Translations under genes and position numbers: made by a program
Part shown: piece after piece, positions 26,565 through 35,865 of the stretch
How the letters are laid out: every line of letters begins with the position of its first letter
How positions within the stretch are numbered: the first letter of the stretch is position 1
Assembly: GCA_017416705.1 (NCBI GenBank)
Contig: JAFQBG010000002.1
Span: 95,129 to 159,128, forward strand
DNA from: Bacteroidaceae bacterium
Lineage (GTDB): Bacteria > Bacteroidota > Bacteroidia > Bacteroidales > Bacteroidaceae
Reading direction: 5' to 3'
Length of the DNA: 64,000 nt
Notes under the pieces: model-generated
Told to the model about the DNA's origin: nothing
The model's input: the letters and a program-made list of their open reading frames with translations, nothing else
The model's database searches: none

Positions 26565-28148
26565 ATACTCGCTTACAGAAACTGCACAGCGTTCGCCATC
26601 GACCGCCGCCGACACTATACCGCCTGCATAGCCCGCACCCTCGCCACATGGGAAAAGCCCATGCAAGGCTACATGCTGCAAGGTATCGGCACTGCGCACT
26701 ATGCGAATGGGCGACGATGTACGTGTCTCAACACCAATGACGGTTGCTTCGCGTGTTAGGAAACCATGCGAAGAACGACCAAATTTTTCGAACCCCTGCT
26801 GCAAACGCGAGCACACGAATTTTGGTAACCAAAAATGCATGGGCGAGGATATCAAGCCCGGAGCATAGGAACTGCTGCCAAGGTCGTAACTGAGTTTTCG
26901 ATGGACAAAATCTGTCATACGCTGTGCCGGTGCCGTTTGACGTCTGTTGCCCATGAGCCAACACAGCCGTTCCAATTTTTCCTGAAATGCCATAACTTTG
27001 AGCGGAGAATTTTCGGGCACGGCATCAAAACCTTCTATATCAATTTGCGCATCGGGATGTTCTATGTCATCGGTATTTATTTGAACCACCATACCCGAAT
27101 TGCTCCAACGCCCACCGCGATGCGATGGCGACATTCCATTCACCAATAACTCCTCGGGAGCCGACGCCGAAGGCACTACGACACCGCCGGGGCACATGCA
27201 GAAACTATACACGCCACGCCCCTCGACCTGTGTTGTGAAACTATACTCGGCAGCAGGAAGATATTTTCCGCGTCCCTGCGCACTATGATACTGTATGCGG
27301 TCTATCAACTCCGAGGGATGTTCAAGACGCACCCCCATAGCTATGCCTTTTGCCTCGATGGTCACACCCTTGGAGTGCAGCATGCGATATACATCCTTGG
27401 CCGAGTGTCCTGTGGCCAATATGACTGCATCGGCAAGGAATTCTCCTTTCGAGGTTGCCACTCCGCATACTTTTCCGTCGTTGATGAGCAATGTATCCAT
27501 GCGAGTCTCGAAATGCACTTCGCCACCGCACGATATTATGGTATTACGAATATTCTCTATTATACGCGGCAGTTTGTCGGTGCCCAGATGGGGATGAGCA
27601 TCGGACAATATCGCGACGCTTGCCCCATGCTGACAAAAAACATTCAGGATGCCTTCGATGTTGCCGCGTTTCTTGCTACGCGTGTATAGCTTGCCGTCGG
27701 AATATGCTCCTGCCCCACCCTCGCCGAAACAGTAATTGGACTCGGCATCGACGATGTGTGTGCGTGCTATGGCAGCTACGTCTATTTTACGGCTGCGCAC
27801 ATCCTTGCCGCGTTCCACGACAATGGGGCGCAAACCCAATTCTATTAGTTTCAATGCCGCGAAAAGACCGGCAGGGCCTGCCCCCACCACTATCACAGGC
27901 TTACAGCCTTCGACATTTTGATAGGAACGGGGGGTGTATTCGTCGCATGTGGGGATTTCGTTCACAAAAAGTCGCACTGTAAGGTTCACATATATAGTGC
28001 GCTGACGCGCATCTATGCTGCGACGTAATACCCTGACTGCGTTTATGCTGCGCAAAGGGTGTCCTTTCTCCTGCGACAAATACTCTTTTATAGACTGTTC
28101 GTTTGCCGCAATTTGCGGCAGAACTCTTATCTGATATTCACAGACCAT
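26553..28148 (-). CDS. FAD-dependent oxidoreductase (COG2509-like)
   Basis: A 531-residue flavoprotein. The dinucleotide-binding motif VVGAGPAGLFAALKLIELG lies near residue 86, after an N-terminal ferredoxin-fold-like segment of about 80 residues. Other family segments are GEGGAGAYSDGKL, LATGHSAKDVY, the cysteine-containing VYSFCMCPGGVVV and PCGEGAGYAGGIVSAA at the C-terminus. This group is widespread and annotated as uncharacterised FAD-dependent dehydrogenases; the substrate is unknown. It follows radA by 20 bp on the same strand, so both are probably cotranscribed. Its final codons lie within the terminator stem shared with manA. Confidence 0.88.
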   Translation of the reverse strand: MVCEYQIRVLPQIAANEQSIKEYLSQEKGHPLRSINAVRVLRRSIDARQRTIYVNLTVRLFVNEIPTCDEYTPRSYQNVEGCKPVIVVGAGPAGLFAALKLIELGLRPIVVERGKDVRSRKIDVAAIARTHIVDAESNYCFGEGGAGAYSDGKLYTRSKKRGNIEGILNVFCQHGASVAILSDAHPHLGTDKLPRIIENIRNTIISCGGEVHFETRMDTLLINDGKVCGVATSKGEFLADAVILATGHSAKDVYRMLHSKGVTIEAKGIAMGVRLEHPSELIDRIQYHSAQGRGKYLPAAEYSFTTQVEGRGVYSFCMCPGGVVVPSASAPEELLVNGMSPSHRGGRWSNSGMVVQINTDDIEHPDAQIDIEGFDAVPENSPLKVMAFQEKLERLCWLMGNRRQTAPAQRMTDFVHRKLSYDLGSSSYAPGLISSPMHFWLPKFVCSRLQQGFEKFGRSSHGFLTREATVIGVETRTSSPIRIVRSADTLQHVALHGLFPCGEGAGYAGGIVSAAVDGERCAVSVSEYLQK

Positions 28149-28168
28149 TTGCTTATCGTAATTTTTTA

Positions 28169-29542
28169 TTATCCAAAAATAATCCTAAATGCCTCCTCGA
28201 CCTTCGACACAGGATTTATATTTATTTTATATCGTGAAGTATCAAGGTTTTTCATATTCGCTTTGGGGACAATTATCTCGTTAAATCCCAATTTTTGCGC
28301 CTCGGCAATACGTTGTTCGATGCGATTTACCGGACGTATCTCGCCCGACAAGCCTACTTCGCCTGCCATACATACCGTTGGAGCTATTTCAACGTCCATA
28401 TTGCTCGATAGTATTGCGCTTATGACAGCAAGGTCTATTGCAGGGTCGTTCACGCGCAGCCCGCCGGCTATATTCAGATAGACATCCTTTTGAGCCAGTT
28501 TAAATCCCACACGTTTTTCGAGAACGGCAAGCAGCATATTCATGCGGCGGGAGTCAAAGCCTGTGGCTGAACGTTGCGGAGTGCCATACACCGCGCTGCT
28601 GACCAACGCCTGAACCTCGATGAGAAACGGACTGACACCCTCGATGGCCGATGCAACAGCAACGCCGCTCATGTCGCTGTGACGCTCCCCAAGCAACAAT
28701 TCCGATGGATTTTCGACCTGACGCAGCCCCTCGCGACGCATTTCGTATATTCCCAATTCGGCGGTACTGCCAAAACGGTTTTTGATGGAGCGTAAAACAC
28801 GGTATATATGATGTTGGTCGCCCTCGAACTGTATGACGACATCGACAATATGTTCCAATATTTTGGGGCCGGCAATAGCTCCATCCTTTGTTATATGCCC
28901 TATGAGTATGACAGGTACATTATTTTCCTTGGCATATTTCAGCAACAACGATGTACATTCCCTCACCTGCGCCATGCTGCCCGACGAAGAATCGACTGTC
29001 TCGCTGCTCATTGTCTGTATGGAGTCTATCACAACTATTTCGGGAGCGACATTCTTTATTTGAGTGAAAACATTTTCGAGCAGTGTCTCGCACAGCACCA
29101 TGCACCCCGACTCCTCGTGATTTATGCGGTCGGCACGTAATTTGATTTGCTGTGCGCTCTCCTCGCCCGACACATATAGCACGCGCTTGTTTTTCAGGCG
29201 GAGCGCTGTTTGCAGAATAAGCGTGGACTTGCCTATGCCCGGTTCCCCGCCAAGCAAAACCAATGAGCCGGGGACAAGACCGCCACCCAACACCCTGTCG
29301 AGCTCGGCATCGTTCATTTTTATTCTGGGCAGTTCATCAGTCGATATTTCATCAATGCGCAAAGGCCTGCGTTGTTCTTCGTTTCCATCCGAAACAGACA
29401 AGCCACGACGTGAAGCAGGAGCATCGCGCACCACCTTCTCGACAAAACTATTCCACGCACCACATGCAGGACACTTACCCGACCATTTTGGCGAGTCGTA
29501 GCCACATTCGTTACACAAAAAGACCTTTTTATCCTTCGCCAT
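28169..29542 (-). CDS. radA: DNA repair protein RadA
   Basis: A 457-residue branch-migration ATPase that helps process recombination intermediates. It has an N-terminal C4 zinc finger (cysteines 10, 13, 24, 27), Walker A GGEPGIGKST (98-107), Walker B IVVIDSIQT, the RadA-specific KNRFG in the RecA-like core, and a C-terminal Lon-protease-like domain (about 290-457) with inactive serine region. Length is standard. It is the first gene of a leftward pair. The 282 bp upstream (29543-29824) show no clear -7 box on the minus strand. Confidence 0.96.
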   Translation of the reverse strand: MAKDKKVFLCNECGYDSPKWSGKCPACGAWNSFVEKVVRDAPASRRGLSVSDGNEEQRRPLRIDEISTDELPRIKMNDAELDRVLGGGLVPGSLVLLGGEPGIGKSTLILQTALRLKNKRVLYVSGEESAQQIKLRADRINHEESGCMVLCETLLENVFTQIKNVAPEIVVIDSIQTMSSETVDSSSGSMAQVRECTSLLLKYAKENNVPVILIGHITKDGAIAGPKILEHIVDVVIQFEGDQHHIYRVLRSIKNRFGSTAELGIYEMRREGLRQVENPSELLLGERHSDMSGVAVASAIEGVSPFLIEVQALVSSAVYGTPQRSATGFDSRRMNMLLAVLEKRVGFKLAQKDVYLNIAGGLRVNDPAIDLAVISAILSSNMDVEIAPTVCMAGEVGLSGEIRPVNRIEQRIAEAQKLGFNEIIVPKANMKNLDTSRYKININPVSKVEEAFRIIFG

Positions 29543-29824
29543 AATTTATGTATAATACTTTTATTCTGCTAAGATAGCGCATGATGATTGTTTTAACAAG
29601 CTGTTCCATTTTTTTATTTCATTATTTTTGGTTATTTTCGCCCATAATGTAGCAAATTTTGTCGGGCAAGTATGAACGCACGCAAATTTTAATTGCGGCG
29701 CATTGCTTTGGATAGCGAAAAAACAGAACAACAAACTGCCATTGCGAAGGGCTAAAACAAAAAGCCCGCTTTACTTTGGCATTTGGTACATAATTCATAC
29801 ATTTGATTAAACATCGAATATATT

Positions 29825-30049
29825 CTGTACTCGCAGTAAAAAATATTCAAACAAGCTTGATATTTTTCGCTCGTTTGTTAATACATTTGATATAAACATC
29901 GAATATATTCTGCACTCGCTGTAAAAAATATTCAAGCAAGCTTGATATTTTTCGCTCGTTTGTTTGTCGCATTTGCGCTTCGCGCGAATATATTCTGCAC
30001 TCGCTGTGAAAAATATTCAAGCAAGCTTGATATTTTTCGCTCGTTTGTT
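29825..30049 (-). repeat. Hairpin repeat array 1 (three units, 85-bp period), upstream of thrA
   Basis: Units at 29825-29879, 29910-29964 and 29995-30049, each 55 bp, separated by 30-bp linkers. Read on the minus strand each unit is AACAAACGAGCG, an A/T-rich arm ending in TCAAG, a CTTG loop, CTTGA with one bulged A and a T-rich arm, then ACAGCGAGTGCAG. Linkers form a second hairpin: TTC-GAT...ATC-AAA in the first, TTC-GCG...CGC-AAA in the second. The last unit ends 2 nt before the -7 box of thrA. Homologous arrays are at 47351 and 63819. Confidence 0.85.
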
Positions 30050-30051
30050 AA

Positions 30052-30059
30052 TACATTTG
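30052..30059 (+). promoter_or_regulatory. -7 box of thrA
   Basis: Perfect TACATTTG two bases after the last repeat unit. Start near 30066 gives a leader of about 43 nt holding a small perfect hairpin GGTTG-CTCG-CAACC (30074-30087). The -33 position falls inside the repeat hairpin. A second TACATTTG lies at 29882-29889, after the first unit. Confidence 0.6.
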
Positions 30060-30108
30060 CAAAAATATTTTACGGTTGCTCGCAACCAACACTTTTTATG
30101 ATAAGAAT

Positions 30109-32541
30109 ATGAAAATAATGAAATTCGGCGGCACCTCGGTTGGTTCTGTCAACAGCATATTGAATTTAAAAAATATCGTGGAGTTGGAGAAGGACTTCGC
30201 CATTGTGGTTGTTTCGGCTCTTGGAGGCATCACCGACAAGCTTTTAAAGACATCGCAGTTGGCCGTAAACGGCGACAGCACATTCAACGACGAATTCAAG
30301 GAGATTGTAGAGCGTCATCATAGCCTCATTGATGCCGTAATAACAAACGCCGACAAGCGCGAAAAATTGTTGGTGCAAGTAAATCGCCTGCTAAACGAAC
30401 TGCAAAATATATATCAAGGATTATCGCTCATAAATAACATAACACCGAAATCGGAAGCCACCATAGTAAGCTATGGCGAGAGGCTGTCGAGCCGAATAGT
30501 AGAAGCACTCATAGAAGGGGCTACCCGCATCGACTCGCGCACATTCATAAAGACCGAGACCAAGCACAATAAATATATTCTCGACAGCGAACTGACCGAT
30601 AGTCTGATACATAAGACTTTTGCACAGAACAAAAGCCGCATAACAATAGTTCCGGGCTTCATTGCATCGGACAAAGATAGCGGCGAGATAACAAATTTGG
30701 GACGTGGCGGCTCCGACTATACGGCAGCCATTCTGGCAGCAGCCCTGAAAGCGGATATTTTGGAAATATGGACCGACGTCGATGGTTTCATGACTGCCGA
30801 CCCGAAGGTAATAAACAACGCATATACAATAAAACGGCTAAGCTATGTCGAGGCCACCGAGCTATGTAATTTCGGAGCCAAGGTCGTGTATCCGCCAACC
30901 ATATACCCTGTATTCAAAGCCAATATACCCATTGCCATAAAAAACACATTCAACCCGCAAGGCGAGGGTACAATAATAAGCACCGACAGCCCCTCCGAAG
31001 GACGGTTGATTAAAGGAATATCAAGTATAAACGACACGTCGTTACTGACAGTGCAAGGCCTTGGCATGGTGGGAGTGGTTGGTGTCAATCATAGGATATT
31101 CCGCGCACTTGCCAACGCCGATATAAGCGTATTCTTGGTTGCACAGGCCTCGTCGGAGAACAGCACCTCGATAGGCGTGCGTCATGTCGATGCCAAGAAA
31201 GCATGCGAGGTACTGAACGCCGAATTTTCGAAGGAGATATCCATGGGACTCATGGAACAGGTTCATGCAGTGGGGGACCTTTCCACCGTTGCCATAGTAG
31301 GAGAGAACATGCGCCATAATGCCGGAATCATAGGTAAGCTATTCCAGACACTGGGACGCAATGGTATAAACGTCATAGCATGCGCCCAAGGCGGACAGGA
31401 GACAAACATATCGTTTGTCATCGAGTCGCATCTGCTGCGCAAGACACTGAATGTCATTCACGATTCATTCTTCCTTTCCGAGTACAAAGTTTTGAACCTG
31501 TTTATATGCGGAGTAGGCACAGTGGGTGGCAGCCTGTTGGAGCAGATAGCATCGCAACAGCAAAAACTAATGGACGAGCATGGATTGAAACTGAATGTGG
31601 TGAGCATTGCAAACAGCAAACACGCCATATTCAACCGCGAAGGTATCGACCTTGGCGACTATCGCACCAAGCTTGCCAACAGCCCCGAATATAATATTAA
31701 GCAGCTGCGCGACGAGATAATAAGCATGAATATATATAACCCTGTATTTGTCGATTGCACAGCCAACAGCAATGTTGCCGAGCTATATGCCGATTTCTTG
31801 GAGCACAATATATCGGTGGTTGCAGCCAACAAAATAGCAGCCTCATCGGACTATGCCACATACAGCAGGCTGAAACACATAGCACGCCAGCGCAACATAA
31901 AATTCCTGTTCGAAACAAATGTAGGTGCCGGCCTGCCAATAATAAACACCATCAACGACCTTATAAACAGCGGCGATAAAATCCTTAAAATAGAGGCTGT
32001 GCTAAGCGGCACGCTGAACTTCATATTCAACATGTTGAGCGAGGAGGTGCCCATGAGTCGCACAGTGCGTTTGGCACAGGAAAAGGGTTACAGCGAGCCC
32101 GACCCGCGCATAGACCTTAGCGGCAAGGATGTCATACGCAAATTGGTTATCTTGGCTCGCGAAGCCGGGTACTCTATCGAGCAGGAGGATGTCGAAAAGA
32201 AATTGTTCATCCCCGACGAACTGTTCAACGGTTCCTTGGAGAATTTCTGGGAGAAACTGCCACAACTTGACAACGATTTCGAGAGTGAACGCAAAAAAAT
32301 GGAGGCCGAGAACATGCAATGGCGATTTATCGCAAAATTCCAAGATAACAAAGGAAGCGTATCGCTATGCAAGGTTGACAAACACCACCCGTTCTATAAC
32401 CTCGAAGGCAGTAACAACATAGTATTACTGACAACAGAACGTTACAAGGAGTATCCTATGCTAATAAAGGGATATGGCGCCGGTGCCGGCGTAACAGCAG
32501 CCGGAGTTTTTGCCGACATAATGAGGATTGCCAATATATAA
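30109..32541 (+). CDS. thrA: Bifunctional aspartokinase / homoserine dehydrogenase
   Basis: An 810-residue fusion catalysing the first and third steps from aspartate to threonine and methionine. The N-terminal kinase begins MKIMKFGGTSVGSVNS with the aspartokinase signature KFGGTS. Two ACT-type regulatory repeats occupy roughly residues 310-450 (TVQGLGMVGV, STVAIVGENM). The NAD-binding motif of homoserine dehydrogenase is LFICGVGTVGGSL (about 462). The catalytic region includes GAGLPIINT and KIEAVLSGTLNFIF. I start at the ATG at 30109. Here thrA is monocistronic; thrB and thrC homologues are not next to it. It shares the homoserine branch point with metA in this window. Confidence 0.96.
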   Translation: MKIMKFGGTSVGSVNSILNLKNIVELEKDFAIVVVSALGGITDKLLKTSQLAVNGDSTFNDEFKEIVERHHSLIDAVITNADKREKLLVQVNRLLNELQNIYQGLSLINNITPKSEATIVSYGERLSSRIVEALIEGATRIDSRTFIKTETKHNKYILDSELTDSLIHKTFAQNKSRITIVPGFIASDKDSGEITNLGRGGSDYTAAILAAALKADILEIWTDVDGFMTADPKVINNAYTIKRLSYVEATELCNFGAKVVYPPTIYPVFKANIPIAIKNTFNPQGEGTIISTDSPSEGRLIKGISSINDTSLLTVQGLGMVGVVGVNHRIFRALANADISVFLVAQASSENSTSIGVRHVDAKKACEVLNAEFSKEISMGLMEQVHAVGDLSTVAIVGENMRHNAGIIGKLFQTLGRNGINVIACAQGGQETNISFVIESHLLRKTLNVIHDSFFLSEYKVLNLFICGVGTVGGSLLEQIASQQQKLMDEHGLKLNVVSIANSKHAIFNREGIDLGDYRTKLANSPEYNIKQLRDEIISMNIYNPVFVDCTANSNVAELYADFLEHNISVVAANKIAASSDYATYSRLKHIARQRNIKFLFETNVGAGLPIINTINDLINSGDKILKIEAVLSGTLNFIFNMLSEEVPMSRTVRLAQEKGYSEPDPRIDLSGKDVIRKLVILAREAGYSIEQEDVEKKLFIPDELFNGSLENFWEKLPQLDNDFESERKKMEAENMQWRFIAKFQDNKGSVSLCKVDKHHPFYNLEGSNNIVLLTTERYKEYPMLIKGYGAGAGVTAAGVFADIMRIANI

Positions 32542-32582
32542 AAAGAAAAAGGAACTTAAATATTTAAGTTCCTTTTTCTTTT
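32541..32582. terminator. Shared terminator of thrA and the btu operon
   Basis: Perfect inverted repeat with 20-nt arms (32541-32560, 32563-32582), core GGAACTTAAA/TTTAAGTTCC and terminal A/T runs. It starts on the last base of the thrA stop and contains the stop and last codons of btuC (32564). Confidence 0.88.
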
Positions 32583-33595
32583 AGTACAACATATAAGATA
32601 ACAGGGGCACCTATAAGAGGCGTCACTGCACCAAGCGGAATAAGCCCGTTGTCGCCCGGTAATTGACAAACAAAATTACATAACAAAGCGACAGCCCCAC
32701 CCAGCAACATCGTGGTAGGCAAAAGAAACAGGTGGTTGCCCGATTTCAAAGCCAAACGGGCAAAATGGGGAACAGCAAGACCAATGAATGCTATGGGACC
32801 GCAAAAAGCGGTGACAACAGCCGTTATCAGGCCCGAGAGCACAAGCAACAGCCCCCTCACACGCTTGGTACGCACACCAAGATTAGCGGCATAGGCATCG
32901 CCAAGCAGCAAGGCGTTAAGCGGTTTGGCCATAAGAAGGGCCACACAAAGTATCAACAACAAAATGAGCGAATAGACGGGCAACATGCCACGCGACACGC
33001 CCGAGAAACTGCCCATACCCCAGATGAGATAGGAATGAACACCCTCGGCGGTCGAGAAATAGTTAAGCAAGGCTATCACAGCCGACGTCAGATAGCTTAT
33101 TGCCAAGCCTGCAATGAGCAACGATATATTGCTCCTGACCCATGTCGAAAGGGCCAATATGATAGCTATCACCAACAGCGCCCCAAGGAAAGCACCTGCA
33201 AGAACAGCCGCGTAGCCACCAAGCGTAAGCGAGCCTGCCATGAAACTACCTTGCATGAGCAACATGACAACAGCTACGCCCAAGCCGGCACCGCTGTTTA
33301 TTCCGAATACTTCGGGGCCTGCAAGCGGATTACCGAAAAGCGTTTGCAGAAGAATGCCGGCAGTGGCAAGCGACATCCCCGACAACATAGCAGTAACCGC
33401 CTGTGGCAAACGGGCATCGAGCACAATGAGCCGCCACGACACAGGCGAAGCATCATCGCCACACAATATGGCAACCACGTCGGACACAGGAATATCCACC
33501 GCGCCAAAAAACAGATTGCATACAAATGCCGCCCCCATGACCAACAATGCCAATAAAGGGACTATATAGAATTTTCTACTGTGCCATTTTTTCAT
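32564..33595 (-). CDS. btuC: B12 ABC transporter permease BtuC (FecCD family)
   Basis: A 343-residue polytopic permease of the FecCD/BtuC family, with about ten membrane helices. Recognisable segments are LPQAVTAMLSGMSLATAGILLQTLFGNPLAGPEVFG near the N-terminus, and GPIAFIGLAVPHFARL, the cytoplasmic loop that contacts the ATPase. Iron-siderophore permeases look alike; I assign vitamin B12 because it is the last gene in an operon behind a cobalamin riboswitch with BtuB and BtuG. Its start overlaps btuF by 20 bp. A BtuD ATPase gene should follow but the operon ends here at a terminator. Confidence 0.9.
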   Translation of the reverse strand: MKKWHSRKFYIVPLLALLVMGAAFVCNLFFGAVDIPVSDVVAILCGDDASPVSWRLIVLDARLPQAVTAMLSGMSLATAGILLQTLFGNPLAGPEVFGINSGAGLGVAVVMLLMQGSFMAGSLTLGGYAAVLAGAFLGALLVIAIILALSTWVRSNISLLIAGLAISYLTSAVIALLNYFSTAEGVHSYLIWGMGSFSGVSRGMLPVYSLILLLILCVALLMAKPLNALLLGDAYAANLGVRTKRVRGLLLVLSGLITAVVTAFCGPIAFIGLAVPHFARLALKSGNHLFLLPTTMLLGGAVALLCNFVCQLPGDNGLIPLGAVTPLIGAPVILYVVLKEKGT

Positions 33596-34700
33596 AATAT
33601 CTCAATGGTTTTTTATCGGGATAGAAATCGGGATGAAACAGTGCGACAAGTTCACGCAGCAATAGGTCGGGACGAAAAGGAGTCTCTTCGTAAAAACGTT
33701 TTTTGCTCAGATTGCAAGCATATATATTACCATTGGCGAACGGTTTAAAATATTTATATCCCTCAAACTCCGCCAGCAACGACGAGCGCGTCTTGTCGGT
33801 ATCAGCACCATATTTTATGAGCCAGATATCGGCCGACGATGCTTTTTCGAGCACCGTTTCGAATGCCAATGGCAAAGCTCCCATGCTGTTGTTGTCGGAA
33901 AATAGATAATGCGCTCCGGCATCGTTATACAACACCCCCATGGTGCTACGTCCACCCGGCACATACCATGCCGAACTGCTTTTTAGTTCACACATGAGTT
34001 TTGGGCGCGACGTCACTGCGGCAACACTGTCGCGCAGTGACAAATAGCTATGACACACCTCGTCGAATAACGAGTCGGCTTTTGCGGCGCACCCCAACAG
34101 GCGGCCATAGAAGCGCATCCACTCGGCCGAGGCAAGTGGCGATGTCTCCATGTATTCCACGCACTCCACAAGCGGGTATGGCAGCTTGTCGAGCTTGCCA
34201 TAGCCCCCGTTTTCGTAGGGCAACACGAACACCGCGCTTGGCGATAGCTCCACCACGCGCTCCAAGTCGATATTCAACGAACTGCCACAATCTGTTATCG
34301 TGTTATTTTCCAACCCCTCGCGAATATATTGCTGTGTCATATATTCGGGCTCGCAAACACCACCTACGGCATGCGACACGCCCAAACAGCCCAACAGTTC
34401 GGCGTGCATGGTGGCAAAGAGCAACACATTGTCCAAGGGGGTGCGCAGCAAGGTCCCCGATGGCATTGTGGCAGGCATGGCACTATCCTTATCGACAAGT
34501 ATATAGCGATGCAGAATATTATTGCCCCATGGATTTTTTATATCGGCAACCACATAGCCGTCGCATTCGGTCATTTGCAGCAAGGAGGCAAATTTCATAT
34601 CCAATTTGCGCCCTTTTATGTCATCGGGGGCGGAATTGGAATGATTGCCGCAGGAGCATAATGCCACACATATAATAAACAATAATCGACGGATTTTCAT
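33576..34700 (-). CDS. btuF: Periplasmic substrate-binding lipoprotein BtuF-like
   Basis: A 374-residue lipoprotein (signal FIICVALCSCGNHS) of the class III periplasmic binding-protein fold (TroA/BtuF/FhuD). Family cues are the N-lobe segment PLDNVLLFATMHAELLGCLG and the domain-linking long helix around residues 205-225. The C-lobe includes KLMCELKSSSAWYVPGGRSTMGVLYNDAGAHYLF. It should collect cobalamin delivered by BtuB and hand it to BtuC. Gene position between btuG and btuC supports this. It is longer than E. coli BtuF (about 266), as usual in Bacteroidales. Confidence 0.87.
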   Translation of the reverse strand: MKIRRLLFIICVALCSCGNHSNSAPDDIKGRKLDMKFASLLQMTECDGYVVADIKNPWGNNILHRYILVDKDSAMPATMPSGTLLRTPLDNVLLFATMHAELLGCLGVSHAVGGVCEPEYMTQQYIREGLENNTITDCGSSLNIDLERVVELSPSAVFVLPYENGGYGKLDKLPYPLVECVEYMETSPLASAEWMRFYGRLLGCAAKADSLFDEVCHSYLSLRDSVAAVTSRPKLMCELKSSSAWYVPGGRSTMGVLYNDAGAHYLFSDNNSMGALPLAFETVLEKASSADIWLIKYGADTDKTRSSLLAEFEGYKYFKPFANGNIYACNLSKKRFYEETPFRPDLLLRELVALFHPDFYPDKKPLRYYEKMAQ

Positions 34701-34765
34701 GGAGGGATGGTATTTTTTTGGGGGGAACTGTTTAGTTTATATCCTATCTGTTTTCTTACCGTTTC

Positions 34766-35854
34766 TTATTTTATTTCGAAACGCGCTCCGCATGTAAAAA
34801 GACCGACATCGAACACACCCTGCTGAGTGCCGTCGGCAGCGAATACGCGCATATTGCCCAAATTTGTCCCGTTGGAATAGCCCACATATATATCGCCGTT
34901 TTCGGGGTTCACCGAGAGCGAATTAACGTTTTTCATCACCTCGGTGGACAAAAGCTCCACTGTTTCGCCGCTAACGGTATCGTAACGATATAATGGGGAG
35001 TATGCGTAATCGTTAATACCGTAGTTCCACGATGCATTCACATAAAAAAGGGTGTTTTCGTACACAGCCAGCAACGATGCAGATATGCCAAGCGTTTCCA
35101 CCGTCGCGCTACGAGGATTTATGCGCAGGATATTAGAACCAATGGTGCTGTAATTGCCTTGGTCTATTATATATACATCGCCATTGCAAGCCACGCTTTG
35201 CACACCCGGGTTGCATATGTGTTCCTTTATTTCGCGAACAATGCCGCTGTTCACATCGACCACCGACAGCGATGCATCGCCGTCGCATGCCCCATAGTCG
35301 GAATTGCTAACCACAAGATAGCCATCGACATAGCTTATACCCTCGGGGTAACTGCCTACGGGAATGGTTTTCACAAGCTCGTCGGTCTCTATGTCGTAAA
35401 CATATATATTTTTATCATAATTTACTACATACAGATATTCTCCGTCGGTAGCCATCATGCGCGGACAAGCCATTGTTTCGGTGTATGTATATGGCTCCTC
35501 ACGCAGGCGACGTCCCTGCTCGTCGAGTATCTCCAATTTTTGCGATGAACTGACCGTCACATATAACTTTTCGTTAATCCACAGCATATCCTGTGCCACA
35601 TCGCCAAGCAACGTACTGTTATTACTGTAAAAGAGGTCCTGCGTACAAATGGGCGACGTTGCCAACGATGTTTCAAAATTATAATACTGTATGCTTGCAT
35701 CGTTACCACCCCACAAGCCCTGATTTAGGATGTAACATCCGCTGCCTGAGGCACCGTTGGAGTCTGCGCCGCCGGTGTTGTCGTCGTCACTGCTACATGC
35801 TACCGACAGCATGGCAAGGAGTAAACAGGGAATAAAATAAGAATTTTTTTTCAT
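34766..35854 (-). CDS. btuG: Surface beta-propeller lipoprotein BtuG-like
   Basis: A 362-residue lipoprotein (LLAMLSVACSSDDDNTG, with an acidic surface-export-type stretch after the cysteine) folding as a YncE/DUF5074 beta-propeller, with repeated blades such as YLYVVNYDKNIYVYDIETDELVKTI and ISYVDGYLVVSNSD. In Bacteroides thetaiotaomicron BtuG is a seven-bladed propeller that sits on BtuB and captures cobalamin, including from human intrinsic factor. The adjacent btuB and the riboswitch upstream make the same role likely here. Spacing to btuB is 11 bp. Confidence 0.86.
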   Translation of the reverse strand: MKKNSYFIPCLLLAMLSVACSSDDDNTGGADSNGASGSGCYILNQGLWGGNDASIQYYNFETSLATSPICTQDLFYSNNSTLLGDVAQDMLWINEKLYVTVSSSQKLEILDEQGRRLREEPYTYTETMACPRMMATDGEYLYVVNYDKNIYVYDIETDELVKTIPVGSYPEGISYVDGYLVVSNSDYGACDGDASLSVVDVNSGIVREIKEHICNPGVQSVACNGDVYIIDQGNYSTIGSNILRINPRSATVETLGISASLLAVYENTLFYVNASWNYGINDYAYSPLYRYDTVSGETVELLSTEVMKNVNSLSVNPENGDIYVGYSNGTNLGNMRVFAADGTQQGVFDVGLFTCGARFEIK

Positions 35855-35865
35855 AATCTGTTTTT

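Noticed and set aside
29825-30049. CRISPR array reading of the 85-bp periodic repeats
   Set aside because: Both unit and linker are repeated, the linkers are near-identical within an array, units are palindromic hairpins of 55 bp, and no cas genes are near.
32732-33556. Plus-strand open frame of 274 codons opposite btuC
   Set aside because: It is the antisense shadow of the permease gene, basic and low in complexity, without a start context or family.
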